Assembly: GCA_003427395.1 (NCBI GenBank)
Contig: BFEA01000298.1
Coordinates: 1,493,509-1,534,705, forward strand
Reading direction: 5' to 3'
Source of the DNA: Chara braunii
Taxonomy: Eukaryota > Streptophyta > Charophyceae > Charales > Characeae
Length of the DNA: 41,197 bases
Within the stretch, counting starts at the first letter, position 1. Every line of letters begins with the position of its first letter. Below the pieces are notes generated by a model, which searched no databases, was not told the origin of the DNA, and saw only the letters and a list, made by a program, of their open reading frames with translations. Positions 9,358-19,515 of this stretch are shown piece by piece. The position numbers were made by a program, and so were the translations under genes.

Positions 9358-9810
9358 CTACGAGAGAAGGATCTCCGGTGTGCTGCTGGAGGTACGAAGT
9401 CGAAGATCTATGTCGTTTGAGGTCACAACCCTTTCCCTCGGCCGCGGCAGTAATTCGACCCACGTAGCTGTGATCTCCTTGGCCCAACCCCGCAACTGCC
9501 GATAGTTGTCCGTATGAATCACCGAGTGTACCGCCGTGATATCACCTGTGAAGGTGACGATGACGGATATGTGGCTAATACCGGGCGAGGACAAGTGCAG
9601 AAAAGCCGAAATCTCGGCCAGTACACGCGTCGCTCCTACGTGTACGAAGCGGAACTCTGCTGATGCGTGGACGGCTGTTGTGCTGAAAAAGGCCGCAAAT
9701 CGAAGAAGATCAGGACTCAAACGAGGTCGCTGCACCTGCCGGATTGTTGCTATACGCCCCCTCGGGGTCATCAGATGCTCGTAGATCACTTGCTCCGTCG
9801 AAAAACTCAT
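9358..9810 (-). CDS. ORF3 N-terminal segment: unknown protein downstream of integrase (150 codons)
   Basis: The ATG at 9810 overlaps the last codon of the pol frame (9807) by 4 bp, an arrangement that suggests coupled expression of a third ORF. The protein reads well throughout, for example FSTEQVIYEHLMTPRGRIA, IRQVQRPRLSPDLLRFAAFF and LRGWAKEITATWVELLPRPR. It is not Gly/Pro-biased like the shadow frames around it. It ends TPEILLS-TAG, and the next segment starts in another frame 23 bp later. No catalytic motif, transmembrane helix or known family was recognised. The general pattern is similar to ORFs I associate with charophyte Gypsy elements, but I cannot verify this. Confidence 0.6.
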   Translation of the reverse strand: MSFSTEQVIYEHLMTPRGRIATIRQVQRPRLSPDLLRFAAFFSTTAVHASAEFRFVHVGATRVLAEISAFLHLSSPGISHISVIVTFTGDITAVHSVIHTDNYRQLRGWAKEITATWVELLPRPRERVVTSNDIDLRLRTSSSTPEILLS

Positions 9811-12621
9811 GGTGATGGAGGCGAAGTTGAAGACGATGGTTGAGAAGGAATGGAGGATTCAAGATCGTCGTCGTATTCCTTTTGACGGAGGGACAATGTG
9901 GATGGTGGAGGAGAAGGGGAAGAGGGGAGAGAGCGGAGATAGGACACATGCCGAATGATCGGACTAGTCGATCGCCTTCCCGACACTTCGGGCGCAAGCC
10001 GCACCGTGTTCACCCCGCTCAGACCGAGCTCGACCACGTGAAATCGCTCGAAGAATTGTGGCGCTAGCTTGCCCTGGCGAGCACATTTCCTCACCTACAC
10101 GATGTCCCCTAATTTATATTGGGGCCGAGGCGCAGCGTTCCCATTCCGGGCTTAGTAGCTCCTGACCTGTCTTCCATGGACCATTTCCGTCATTCGCTGT
10201 CTTTTTGGGGCTAATCGGGGGAGGACCTTTTCCATCAGTTCTAGGTGGCATTGGGCCTTATCCTTAATCGTCGCCCTGATGGTCCGTCGCGGAAGGGTCG
10301 TTTCATCATTTAGGCTCAGTAGAGCTACACGGGGTAGGCTATTGGTCTGTAGCTGAAAAGGGGTCAGACCCATGGATTCGTCGGGTGTCCCCCGGGATTG
10401 TGACATGTGGGGAGCAGTATTGCGGATAGAGACACCGTGTAAGACTAGATTCCTCAAGACTTCCCCCCTAAATTCTTCCCCATTGTCCGTTAGGATCTCC
10501 TCTGTGTCTTGGTGCATCCTGAGAAAACGGTTGACGTGTCGCGCAATTTCGGCCGCCTGTCGCGTCTTGCATGGATACACCTCGATCCATTTTAAAAAGT
10601 GATCCACGAATACCAACAGAATTGAAAATTCACAGCTATTTGGTCCAGGGGCTACAACAATATCGGTGGTATTCATACTAACCCTCTGAAATGGTCGTTC
10701 AACTATGGTAGGCACTATCGATCTAGGCGGCTGAATTGGCGCCTTGTCAACGGCGCAGACCTGACAATTTCGGACGATGAACTTAACATCGTCGCGAATG
10801 TTGGACCAACACCACTCATTTTTATCAATCGCCGCCTTTGTGATTCGGACGGCGAAATAGGCCGCAGTTTCCTCGTTTGCTGACTTAACCCAGTCATACC
10901 TCATGAACAAGTGTGGTACGGACATCCAGATCCCACTACCATTTGTCTGTCGTTGCTCCAATCGTCTCTCGTTCCATCAGTAGTCCCGAACCCTCTCATT
11001 AGTCCTTCTACGATTCTCCTTGGTGAATTCTCGGAGGGGGTTCCCGACCACTGAGGCTATCAAAACGACATATGTCCATACCTCCGCCCTTCTAAACCTA
11101 CGGGTCTTTTCTAAACCTTCCGATGTGGCCTCAAGAAAGCGGGCTTCAGTAGGAATTTTATCGGACCGACACAAAGGACACAACTAAGCCTTGTCGGCAT
11201 TCCTAAATTGAATGCAGGAGCCATGGGCTCTGGAGATGCATTGTTGGCAATCTACCCACTCGACATATCCTTCCCCACTAGGACGCATAGGGTCCGAGTA
11301 GACACGCGAGATTGCTATGCAAAAATAACAAATTTTATCAGGTAGAGAGAAAAAGGACGAAGACGAGAGGGGAGAGAGACATCCTTCAGAATTACTTCCG
11401 TCACCCATTGTCACGTGTCACTTCTTAGTACGCGAAAGGATTGCCACTTGTCTGTACTCAAGCCCTTCACTCTGCTTCGGCTCCTTCCACGGTGTGATCT
11501 CTTCACCCTTCGGCACCTTGCCTGGCCTGTGCAGACGCGTTAGTCCGTCCGCATTCCCGTGCTTCTCCATCTTACGATGGACGATGTCAAAGTCGTACTC
11601 CTGCAATCGTACCGCCAATCGCCCGATCATTCCCGTATAGTTAGTCAGCTTCTTGAGTGCCAGCAACGGTTCGTGATCGGTGACGAGAAGAAACTTTTGG
11701 CCATACAGATACGGGTGAAAATGTTGGATGCCCCAAACCACCGCGTAACATTCTCCTTGGGGTGCCGAATCGTTCTTCCGCTCGTCTGGTACTGTTCGGG
11801 ACGCGTACTCAACGACGTGTTCGCGGCCGTCCTTCCCCTTCTGTGCCAAAATGGTGGAGATTGCTTCAGACTGCCAGTCCGTGATGAGGATGAAAGGCCT
11901 CTCAGGGTCCGGGCGAACTAAGATGGGCGCGAAGGCCAGGGCCTCCTTCAAAGTGGAGAAGGTCCATTTACATTCCTCGTCCCAGGTTAGCGATTGGTCC
12001 TTGCGCAGAAGATTCGTCAAGTTCCGTGCGATTGCCGCAAAGTCTTTGATAAATCGGCTGTAGTAGGACGCCAACCCCAGAAAGGCTCGAACCTGTGTCA
12101 GCGACATGGGCGTGGGCGCGTCTCGAATTGTGTCCACTTTCCGCGAGTTTGGTCGTAAGCCTCCCCGAGTCACCACGTACCCGAGGAACGAGATTTCCAA
12201 AAGGAAAAACTCGCTTTTCTTCAGGGCGATTTTTAAGCCCGCGTCGCGCAGCGCTCCAAGTGTCCACTCGATATGCTCTGCATGCCCGTGAAAAGAGTCC
12301 GAATATACCAGGATATTGTCCATGTACACGATGATGCAAAAGTTGACCATTCCTTGTATCAGCCGGGTCTTGTTAACGAAGTTTTGAAAAGTCACATTCA
12401 TCGCTCTTTAGAACATAGCCGGAGCATTGCAAATTCCCATAGGACATCGAACCCATTGCCACGTGCCTTCAAACAATACGAATGTCATTTTTGGACGATC
12501 CTCTTCCTCGACCAATATGTGGTGGAACCCATGGTGATGTCAAACTTGCTAAAATAGTTAGCACACCAATCGCATCTAGCAAATCATCAATCCGAGGGAG
12601 GGGGTGCACATTTTTTATCGT
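9807..12621 (-). pseudogene. Ty3/Gypsy family A pol, 5'-truncated and decayed (RT, RNase H, PHD-like finger, integrase)
   Basis: One minus-strand frame carries nearly all of it. RT begins abruptly at ITIKNVHPLPRIDDLLDAIG, shifts frame near 12560, passes a TAA in APAMF-stop-RAMN, and has VYMDNILVYSD, where the second Asp of the YxDD box is Asn. RNase H keeps its acidic residues (ILITDWQS, PQGECYAVV, LLVTDHEPLL). After ILSRTKK-TGA comes a PHD-like finger, then integrase with VSMNTTDIV and EEILTDNGEEF. The segment with the third catalytic Glu is missing: APHMSQS jumps to RGTPDESMGLTPF, an in-frame loss I estimate at 60-70 residues. The SH3-like C-terminus (KLAPQFFERFHVVELGLSG) follows two more stops. 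Stops at about 11418, 11184, 10977, 10152 and 10095 are nearly all explained by C-to-T or G-to-A changes. The copy is dead. Confidence 0.85.
11170..11330 (-). other. PHD-like C4HC3 zinc finger within pol, between RNase H and integrase
   Basis: The spacing is CYFC, 23 residues, CQQC, four residues, His, two residues, Cys, then CPLC, which follows the C4-H-C3 pattern of PHD fingers. The Trp before the second pair (YVEWVDCQQC) is typical. An in-frame TAG sits exactly at the position of the usual Trp before the last CxxC (stop-L-C-P-L-C), as expected from TGG to TAG. PHD fingers commonly read histone tails, so it could guide integration, but that is inference. Confidence 0.65.
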
Positions 12622-13587
12622 GATAGAACATATATTTTTACAGTGCCCAGGGACAGTTTGGTTATGGCGTTGGTGGGATAGGATCTGGAACCAGATTGAA
12701 ACCTCCCTACCATGGTCATGGAATTGGAAAGCTCTCCTCTTGGAAGCCTGGGCCCCATCATGTGAAGACAGCTTCACAGCGAACCTATTCACGATCGGGA
12801 GAAGAGCTCTTTTCTGGGCCATATGGTCTCACAGGTGCACATTTGAAATGGAAGATGCCCATCTAGATGGGCCTGAGTTCACAGATTCCATCAAGCAACA
12901 AATCCAACTTGAGATTAACTCGAAGCGGGAAACATTAAAAGAAAAACTTAAAGCCTTGACAGCAAAAAAAGAAATCAAACAACACATCAAAACGTTCAAT
13001 CTAACTGGCTTGGAGGGGAACAAGGTGGTAAAATTGGGCAGGTTAAATGGAAAGGAGTGTGCGAGATAGCTCACGGTGAGTGCCCAAGGAATTACCACTT
13101 ATATTTTAATGACTGGAGTAACATAGATCCCTCCATTCCCCTCAGCCCCCTTTCTGAGTTTCCTGATCCTTTTCCTCCACCAAAGCTGGCCTTAGTTCCT
13201 GGCTCATGGTATGCGTTTGAGTGATTACCTGTGTCCCAGTTTGGGTTTATCTGTGGATCCCAGTCCCAGCTCACGATAAGCAGATGGGGAGTGTTAATAT
13301 TGATAGGTGTAATGGCATATCTGGCACCCGAATAGGGTGAAGAGGCATAACTATTCCCCAGCATTCCCAGATCTGAAGGGTCGTTGGGCCCACTTTTCAG
13401 CTTCAATTCTGGTATCTGTTCACTATTGATGATGTAAAGGGACGCTGGACCCGGTTTCCAGCAGGTGCAGCTCCCCACTAATGGATTGGAGCCATCTATC
13501 CATCTAGGGGAGTAGAGGGAGTGTCTGCTCTTATCAGCACGTCCTCTACTCCCCAACATAGATGCTTAAAAAAAAAAAAAAAAAAAA
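12621..13587 (+). mobile_element. LINE (family L) copy 1, 5'-truncated, with poly-A tail
   Basis: It starts inside ORF2 with IEHIFLQCP, part of the zinc-binding region found near the C-terminus of plant LINE reverse transcriptases (zf-RVT). It then reads WWDRIWNQIE, LFTIGRRALFWAIWSHRC and DGPEFTDSIKQQIQLEI to a stop near 13069. The 3' untranslated region contains CATATCTGGCACCC and ends GGGACGCTGGACCCGG, CCAGCAGGTGCAGCTCCCCAC and a 20-base A run (13568-13587). Two other copies (18176-19045 and 33382-34670) encode the same protein. Its 5' junction shares TGAT with the end of the Gypsy RT. No target duplication was found. Confidence 0.8.
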
Positions 13588-14855
13588 GACGAAGTTGTGA
13601 ATATTCATGCACACGAAAGAACACGTCGGATCCCGCCTATTCCGAAATTCCTAACCGTCGACCCAAATTCCTAGCGCACTCTCTGAGGCGCGCGTAATTC
13701 CAAAGTAATTCCCAATTTGCAAGGACAAATTTTCAAAAATTGATCCGAGGGCCTTGCATATTACATTCATACAAAAAAAAGAGGCCTCGTTGGATGATCA
13801 TCCAAAGTTTGACTAAAGGACAAAGAAACAAGAGAGGGGGGGTAGATAGTGCAGGTTCGGAAGTTGGCGCGTCACAATCACCCATCACCAACTCGGCCAG
13901 GTAACCTGACCAGCCGGCGGTTGTAGGCACCTGGGCTGAGCGGGGGAACCCCTACTTCCACACTCAGCCCTGGTTAAAGTGGACACAGTGCAAGCCCTGT
14001 TGCACGGGTACCTCAGGAGGTAGGTGTAAATGTGCGACTCCAGGCCTTTCCTGAGGAGGCTCAGACTCCCATGTGTGTCCCCCAATCGGCATTGTTGTTA
14101 TGACCTGAGCTCCCGGGATATGAGTCGAGCTATAGCCTAGATATCACAGGCCATGTCTAATGGCCCCTCCCTAGCCAAGGTCTAACCTCATGACATCCCC
14201 TCGAGAATCCCAGGTTCCCTACCTGGTGATCCTGTTATTGTATTTTTTTCTGAACGTCATTTGATTGGACGCCGGTTTGTTGGGATCCTAGCCTCTGTCA
14301 TCAGTGTCCAATCATCCATTACCTCACCTCAGTCATGAGCTAGATCCCTCTGTTGTTGTTATAGGGTTGTAACCAGCCCTTAGTCTCCGTCATCAGTATG
14401 TACCAGGCCACTATCCATTCCATTACTTCGTCATGTCTACTGCAGGTTCCCTAACTAGAGCCTGTCTACTAACACCCCTCTTACTGGGATCCCTAAGATA
14501 ACCCCTACGGCAGGTTACCACAGATATCCTCCAGCAGAGCCATCCTCGTCAAGGCCCTACCAGGCACCACAAGCTTTCTTGGCCCGGTAGCACCAGGGTA
14601 ACCAGCACGTGCACGTGCCGTAGACCAGCAAGTACCTTCCGCCCGCGAGAGAAAAATTGCCCCTCAAAGAGACCCGTACTGAGTGCAACAAATTGCAAAG
14701 TGCCATAAGGAATCAACAAATGCACAGAAAGATGCCAATCTTGCAAAAGTGAGAAGTTTGTCAGGTTGAGACTCCAGGACTCCATGAAGTCTTTCCAGTC
14801 CCCCCGCTCACCCCCCCTCCCCCTGGGTGACAGAAAGCAAGCCAAAAGAGGAATG
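13588..14855. other. Non-coding stretch, no gene seen
   Basis: No domain is recognisable. A weak internal duplication is visible around 14290-14460 (TCTGTCATCAGTGTCCAATC and TCCGTCATCAGTATGTACC, each followed by CCATTAC or CCATTCCATTAC). The 203-codon minus-strand frame at 14549-15160 runs through the CT microsatellite and a tRNA-like sequence and is rejected as a gene. Confidence 0.35.
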
Positions 14856-14859
14856 ACAC

Positions 14860-14946
14860 CACCGCACCCAATAGGTGTAGCGCATTTAATAAGATACTGA
14901 GAGTGCATACAGGAGTTTGCGGGTTCAAGTCCTCCTGGACTCACGT
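14860..14946 (+). other. tRNA-like fragment with B-box match
   Basis: GGTTCAAGTCC at about 14923 matches the tRNA B box. An A-box-like TGTAGCGCATTTAATAAG lies about 50 bp upstream. I could not fold a full cloverleaf (the acceptor 5' strand is missing), so this is more likely a SINE head or tRNA relic than a tRNA gene. Confidence 0.35.
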
Positions 14947-14957
14947 GCAGCTCAGTG

Positions 14958-14961
<4 letters not shown>

Positions 14962-14993
<32 letters not shown>
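14962..14993. repeat. (CT)n microsatellite
   Basis: About 16 uninterrupted CT units. On the minus strand it gives an artificial Arg-Glu repeat in translation. Confidence 0.95.
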
Positions 14994-14995
<2 letters not shown>

Positions 14996-16599
14996 GTGCG
15001 CACGCATCCGCGTGTATACCATCGGTTTGTCAGTCAATCCGTCTGTCGGGATTCCAGGCTCGATTTGATTCAGTATAAAGGCGGAAGAAATTCTGTTTTC
15101 AAGTATTTTGGGCTCGTGGAGCATTTCCACGATATCCTTATGATCTGTCTGTCGGTTCATCCACTCGTCCGTATGTTTGGTCGACCAGCCAGCCTACCTG
15201 CCTGTACGTCTGTCTTCTTCCCTCCCTGCCTACCTGCCTGTCTCAGGCCGCGTGCAGCTCAGTGATTGGCGCCTCTGGCAGCACATTCGTGTATGTGGTT
15301 GGCAACTGGACACGCGAAACAGTAATGGTGATCTGACGCGCGGACCCCACTGCATGGCAGTTGCTTGGCTGCTGGAAACTGTCTGGACACTCCAGTTCTA
15401 CCCAACTTGGCAACGGCCAAGGAAAAATGGGACCCCACAGCTACATTCCTCTTTTTGCCTGTGCATAGCTGTACGTTACCCAATCAGGAAGACTTGACCT
15501 AAATGGCAAGTCAACCTCTGCTTGTCCCGCTCCTCAGCCAACCCTAGGGTCTCCTTCATGGGATGGCTGAAACAAGAGGGTGGCCGCGCCCCGGACCCTC
15601 CGGAGAAGGCCTTTGGAAAAGCCATCAGCGACGGGAACGGGGTCGCGGGCAGAGTAGAAGAAAAAACGAAAAAAGTATTCCATTCTCCAAGGATTTCCAC
15701 CACCAGTGGAATTTCAAAACCTTCCAAAAGCTTGGCCACCTTCTGTGGGGTCCACACCCGATTCCCTCAATCACACGCCCCCACCTGGCCTGCATGTCAG
15801 CGAACAGAGTCCAAGAGTGGGCAGCAACATCATGCAGACCGCAATGTGACAGGCATCGGCTGCGAGCGCACTTGGCAGTGATAGTTCCCTCTGCGATGGT
15901 TTTAGTGCTCAAAGCAGACAACAGCCCTCCCCCAAATACAACGCACCCTCATCATGAATGTGTAAAAGCTATTTTCCCAGCCCAAGACAGTCATGATCGC
16001 TGTGCCTTGTGTTAGGAGAAACACTATCCACTGCCAGCATAGCAGTCGCTCTAGCACCGAAAGAGCAGAAAGGCATGCTGGCACAGCCACAGGCATCACT
16101 CCTGAAACAACCATCAGTTGCTCCTACCCATGCTATAGCACCCAGTTCTTTTTATTTCCCTTCTTCCCCTTACTCTCATCCGGGTTCATGCTGCCTTGCG
16201 GAACCAATTTCCCTGCTGGGCCCACATCTGGGCCCAGGTCAGCGCGAAATTTGATTCCCTCTTCCAGGTTGGTTGCGCCCACCTTTCTTCTTTCTTCGTT
16301 TTTGTCTTTTAAGAAAATATATCCCTTCAACTCTTTGTTTTTCCCAAAAAACTACCCTATATTCTTCTCTCATTATATCTCCCACTACCTACCTATCTAC
16401 CTATTTCTAGTCCAGTCTTGCTTTTCTTGCCTAAGCTGGTCCTGTCCCCCTTTTTTTTGGGTTGATCCTCACTCTGCTCTGTGCAGGGAGCAGTACCCCA
16501 GCCGCTAACCCCTGGCACGGGACGGAAGGCCTCCGGACACCTACCACCACCAGCCAGGGGGGCAAGTAGTCTATCCCCGCTGGTGAGCCCGAAGTGCGC
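14994..16599. other. Unassigned region, no supported gene
   Basis: Around 15170-15245 there is CCTGCC/CTGTC low-complexity sequence. At 15480-15920 frames of 90-150 codons are open on both strands; the minus frame with WTPQKVAKLLEGFEIPLVVE has fairly normal composition and could be an old exon, but no family is recognised. Positions 16140-16480 are pyrimidine-rich. Confidence 0.3.
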
Positions 16600-16795
16600 C
16601 ACAGGGGGCTGTGTGTTGCGCACACCTTTCGGTTTTAGCTCATGCTCCTTTCTGTTTTCCCTCAGGGCGGTGCAAAATTTTCTTCACCTTTCGGGTTGGT
16701 TGCGTGCACCTTTCTGTTTTTGCTCACGCTGCTTTCTGTTTTCTCCGTTTTCTTGACTGGATTCGTTGCGCACACCTCTGTTTCGGCAATTGGTC
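16600..16795. repeat. Degenerate tandem repeat, period about 80 bp
   Basis: GTTGCGCACACCTTTC at 16614, GTTGCGTGCACCTTTC at about 16697 and GTTGCGCACACCTCTGTTTC at about 16765 are each followed by TTTTGCTCA- or CTTTCTGTTTTC-type sequence. The third unit is incomplete. Confidence 0.6.
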
Positions 16796-16857
16796 ACAGG
16801 CGTGTTTTGTCTGTTTTCTGCCTCCATTCCTTTCTTTTTCCTTTGTTTTTTTCCTTC

Positions 16858-17096
16858 TTTTTTAAGCCCAGGGTGTTGTAGAGGCCAAGGACTAGACCCA
16901 CGGTGGTCGCTGGCAGCGGCAGCCAATGGTTGTCCTGACAGGATAGACCACCTTCCCTACCCTTCACCACATCAATTCTCCCAGCGCACCCCCTATCCCT
17001 ACTATCTCACCTCAGTGTGACCAGCACTCAGAACCATCAACCTACCAGTATCGAGGGCAACTTGGACCAGACAGCACCGACAAACACCAAGGCTGG
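16858..17096 (-). mobile_element. A-tailed SINE-like repeat, family S, copy 2
   Basis: This is the reverse-orientation partner of 2882-3143. On the minus strand it runs from CAGCCTTGG and GGTCCAAGTTGCCCTCGA through CACACTGAGG and GCGCTGGGAGAATT to CTACAACACCCTGGGCTT and a short A tail. The body between about 16890 and 16960 differs strongly from copy 1. Confidence 0.7.
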
Positions 17097-17583
17097 GCAA
17101 CCCCCCAGCTCTAGTGGAAGCGGAAGCGGACGAACCTTGCTTTGCGGGAAATTTGGATGCAAGGCTGATGCAATCTTTTTCTACAGGCCCAATATCAGAG
17201 AGTCTACCCAGCAGGAGCACCTAGCCAAGGCAAGCTGGCGCCCATGGACACATCCTGCCGTCCTTCCCCTAACTGACCCAAGGCTAGGCGGAACTCAGAC
17301 TAGCCCTAGAGCCGAAGCCATGCATGAGCAGACTCCGTCATGTACCTTATAACCCCCCCTAGCCCGGTATTATAGAGAGGCTATGTACATATGAGCCCGT
17401 AGGCTGTGTGTATGTTCACAAGCCATGTTTTTGCGTATGCCCAGAGGCTATGTATGCTCTGCGTAGCTATATAGCAGGATGTCTGTGTCCAAAGGCCAGA
17501 TATGTGCAGTACTACGTAGAGGGAACACGTAGAGGGAACTATGTGTTCTTGAAGAGATGACAGGTCAAGCTGGACAAACCCCC
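17097..17583. other. Unassigned spacer with short local duplications
   Basis: ACGTAGAGGGAAC occurs twice within 20 bp near 17515-17540, and variants of AGGCTGTGT/AGGCTATGTA recur between 17385 and 17455. No gene is seen. Confidence 0.35.
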
Positions 17584-17672
17584 CCCAAAATCCCAAGCCA
17601 GACTCGAACCCATGATCTATGACATGTGTCTCTGGAAGACTCTACCATATGAGCAACAATCGCCAACGGCAC
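17584..17672 (-). other. tRNA-like fragment with A- and B-box-like motifs
   Basis: On the minus strand GCTCATATGGTAGAG resembles a tRNA D-arm/A box, and GGGTTCGAGTCTGGC further on matches the B box with roughly tRNA spacing. The anticodon stem does not pair, so this looks like a tRNA-derived SINE head or a decayed tRNA. Confidence 0.45.
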
Positions 17673-17747
17673 CTATGTGTGGTATGCCAGACTGGCGAGA
17701 TCAACAGAACAACCACGACCAACAGCGACAAGCAACCCACGCAGCAT

Positions 17748-17909
17748 CCCGACATACAACATTGTGTACTTGTGCTCCTCATGCACGCCACATTCTATTG
17801 TTTCTTGCTGAATATTTGAACACAAGTACCCGACATACAACATCGTGTACTTGCGCCCCTCATGCGCTCGACATTCTATTGTTTCTTGCTGAATATTTGA
17901 ACACAAGTA
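17748..17909. repeat. Tandem duplication of an 81-bp unit
   Basis: Two adjacent units (17748-17828 and 17829-17909) begin CCCGACATACAACAT and end TGCTGAATATTTGAACAC. A weaker third relative lies near 18105-18165 (CCGCTGAATGTTCGAATAC, then GGGCATACTCAC, which also follows the second unit at about 17940). Confidence 0.9.
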
Positions 17910-18172
17910 CATTGAAGGCCGAAAAGGCGAAAGGATCGAAGGGCATACTCACCCCCCCTCTATCTTAAATGTATCCATTTATGCCCAAACCTGTACGCAT
18001 CTGGCCAGCCGTTGCATCCTGCAATAAGTAAAAAGAAAAAGCCTTAAAAAGGTGCATTTTTTGTGCGCCTATTCTCAACTCCTCTCCTCACACGTTCTGC
18101 CTCCGTCGTTTCCCGCTGAATGTTCGAATACGGAGGAAAAGGGATCTATGGGCATACTCACACTACCTCCAT

Positions 18173-18175
<3 letters not shown>

Positions 18176-18205
<30 letters not shown>

Positions 18206-19045
18206 CGGAAAAAGCCCTGGGTTGATGCTAGAGTAGCTGATAAGAGCAGACTACCCTAACATTCCCTGGGAGGCTGCGTCTATTGGTGGGGAGCAGCACC
18301 TGCTGGAAAGCGGGTCCAGCGTCCCTCACATTTGGAAAATAAATAATGTTGTGATCACAGTTGAAACAGGCCTCTTCACCCATAGTGGGGTGCCAGATAT
18401 AACATTCCTTTTCTAGACTTTACAACTATTAGAAGAAAATGCTGATATGGAGATCTAACCCTCCGTTTCTCCTTCTTCTTCAAGCGTATCCTTTCCATAC
18501 CATGACAGCGGTACCGTTGCATTCTGGGGTAATGTGAAAAGGCACGGGAACTCTTGAGCATGGCGGAGAGGTATTGGGGGATCCACCAAGGTCCATTCAT
18601 TTAATTTCACCTTGTAGTCCCTGATGAGGTCCTGTTCCTCCTTCATTTCAGCACCCTCCCATTCCACCCTCCCTATTTTCTCCCCTTTCCCCCCACCCAG
18701 CCAGTTACTGCTGAATTTTTGGAATATTTCCTTAATTTCTGTTTTAGAAGAATTAGATTGATTTTTTTATTTGAGGATGGTCCATTGATCGTGTATGTGA
18801 GTTTGAATTTGCTGTTTTATGCTGTCTGTGAGTTCCGGCCCATCTAATCTGACACCCTCTCATTCATAGGTGTTCCTCCTCTGCCAGATAGCCCAGAGAA
18901 CCGCTCTTCTGCCTAAGGTGAACATATTTTGGGTGAAATTATCCTCCGGTTCTGGGGACCAGTGCGCCAGCAAGATTGTCTTCCAATCCCAAGGCCATTT
19001 ATGTTTAGTGTCTAATTGATCCCATATTCGATCCCGATGTGGGCT
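18176..19045 (-). mobile_element. LINE (family L) copy 2, 5'-truncated, with poly-A tail
   Basis: Read on the minus strand it encodes DRIWDQLDTKHKWPWDWK, MFTLGRRAVLWAIWQRRN and DGPELTDSIKQQIQTHIHD with in-frame stops after NTYE and after WTILK. It then gives a C-terminal block with PLSWYGKDTLEEEGETEG and a stop near 18455. The 3' untranslated region has ATATCTGGCACCCC, GGGACGCTGGACCC and CCAGCAGGTGCTGCTCCCC, ending in a 30-base A run (T-run 18176-18205). Just before the tail it reads CTAGCATCAACCCAGGGCTT, close to the end of family S. The copy is non-functional. Confidence 0.8.
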
Positions 19046-19089
19046 GGGTAGTATTATGTGTCATATGGGGCCAGGTGATATCATGCAGC

Positions 19090-19515
19090 CTGGTACCACA
19101 TAGTATGTGGACAGGATGGCACTATGTGGGATGGCCGGTACAGTGTGGGGTAGGTGGGCGGGGGGCTTGATGGTGCATATCTTCCAAGAAAGATACAGTT
19201 TCGAATTGCAGTTCTGGCAATGTGTACAACCCAGCTTTCTGGCCAGGTGAGCCGCATTGCAACTGTATCTTGCCCCATAGTGCAATGATAACTCGTTTTT
19301 GTGACTCTACTGAAGTTACCCCAAAGAAAGGGGAAACTACGCTGAAGTCCCAAAATGAGTTGCAATTGCACTATGGGAGCAAGATACAGATGCAAATTGC
19401 AGTTCGGGCAATGTATACAACCCAGCTCTCTGCCCAGGTTGGGTGCCCGAAGTGCAATTGCAAACTGTATCTTGCCCCATAGTGCATTTATAACTTGTTT
19501 TTGTGACTCTACTTA
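19090..19515. repeat. Foldback (MITE-like) element in two direct copies, period about 190 bp
   Basis: AAGATACAG, AATTGCAGTTC, ATGT-TACAACCCAGCT, CTGTATCTTGCCCCATAGTG and TGACTCTACT recur in order at 19190-19325 and 19380-19515. Each copy is self-complementary: AGTTGCAATTGCACTATGGG with CAAGATACAG on the left mirrors CTGTATCTTG with CCCATAGTGCA on the right (19352-19410 against 19445-19505). There is no coding capacity. The form is that of a small non-autonomous DNA transposon duplicated or nested. Confidence 0.75.

Noticed and set aside
14549-15160. 203-codon minus-strand frame
   Set aside because: It translates the (CT)n microsatellite as an Arg-Glu run and the tRNA-like fragment as GGLEPANS, a typical artefact of tRNA-derived repeats.
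15476-15921. Possible host exon (minus-strand frames with WTPQKVAKLLEGFEIPL and CGLHDVAAHSWTLFADM)
   Set aside because: The composition is plausible, but there is no family match, no clear splice sites, and competing open frames exist on the plus strand.
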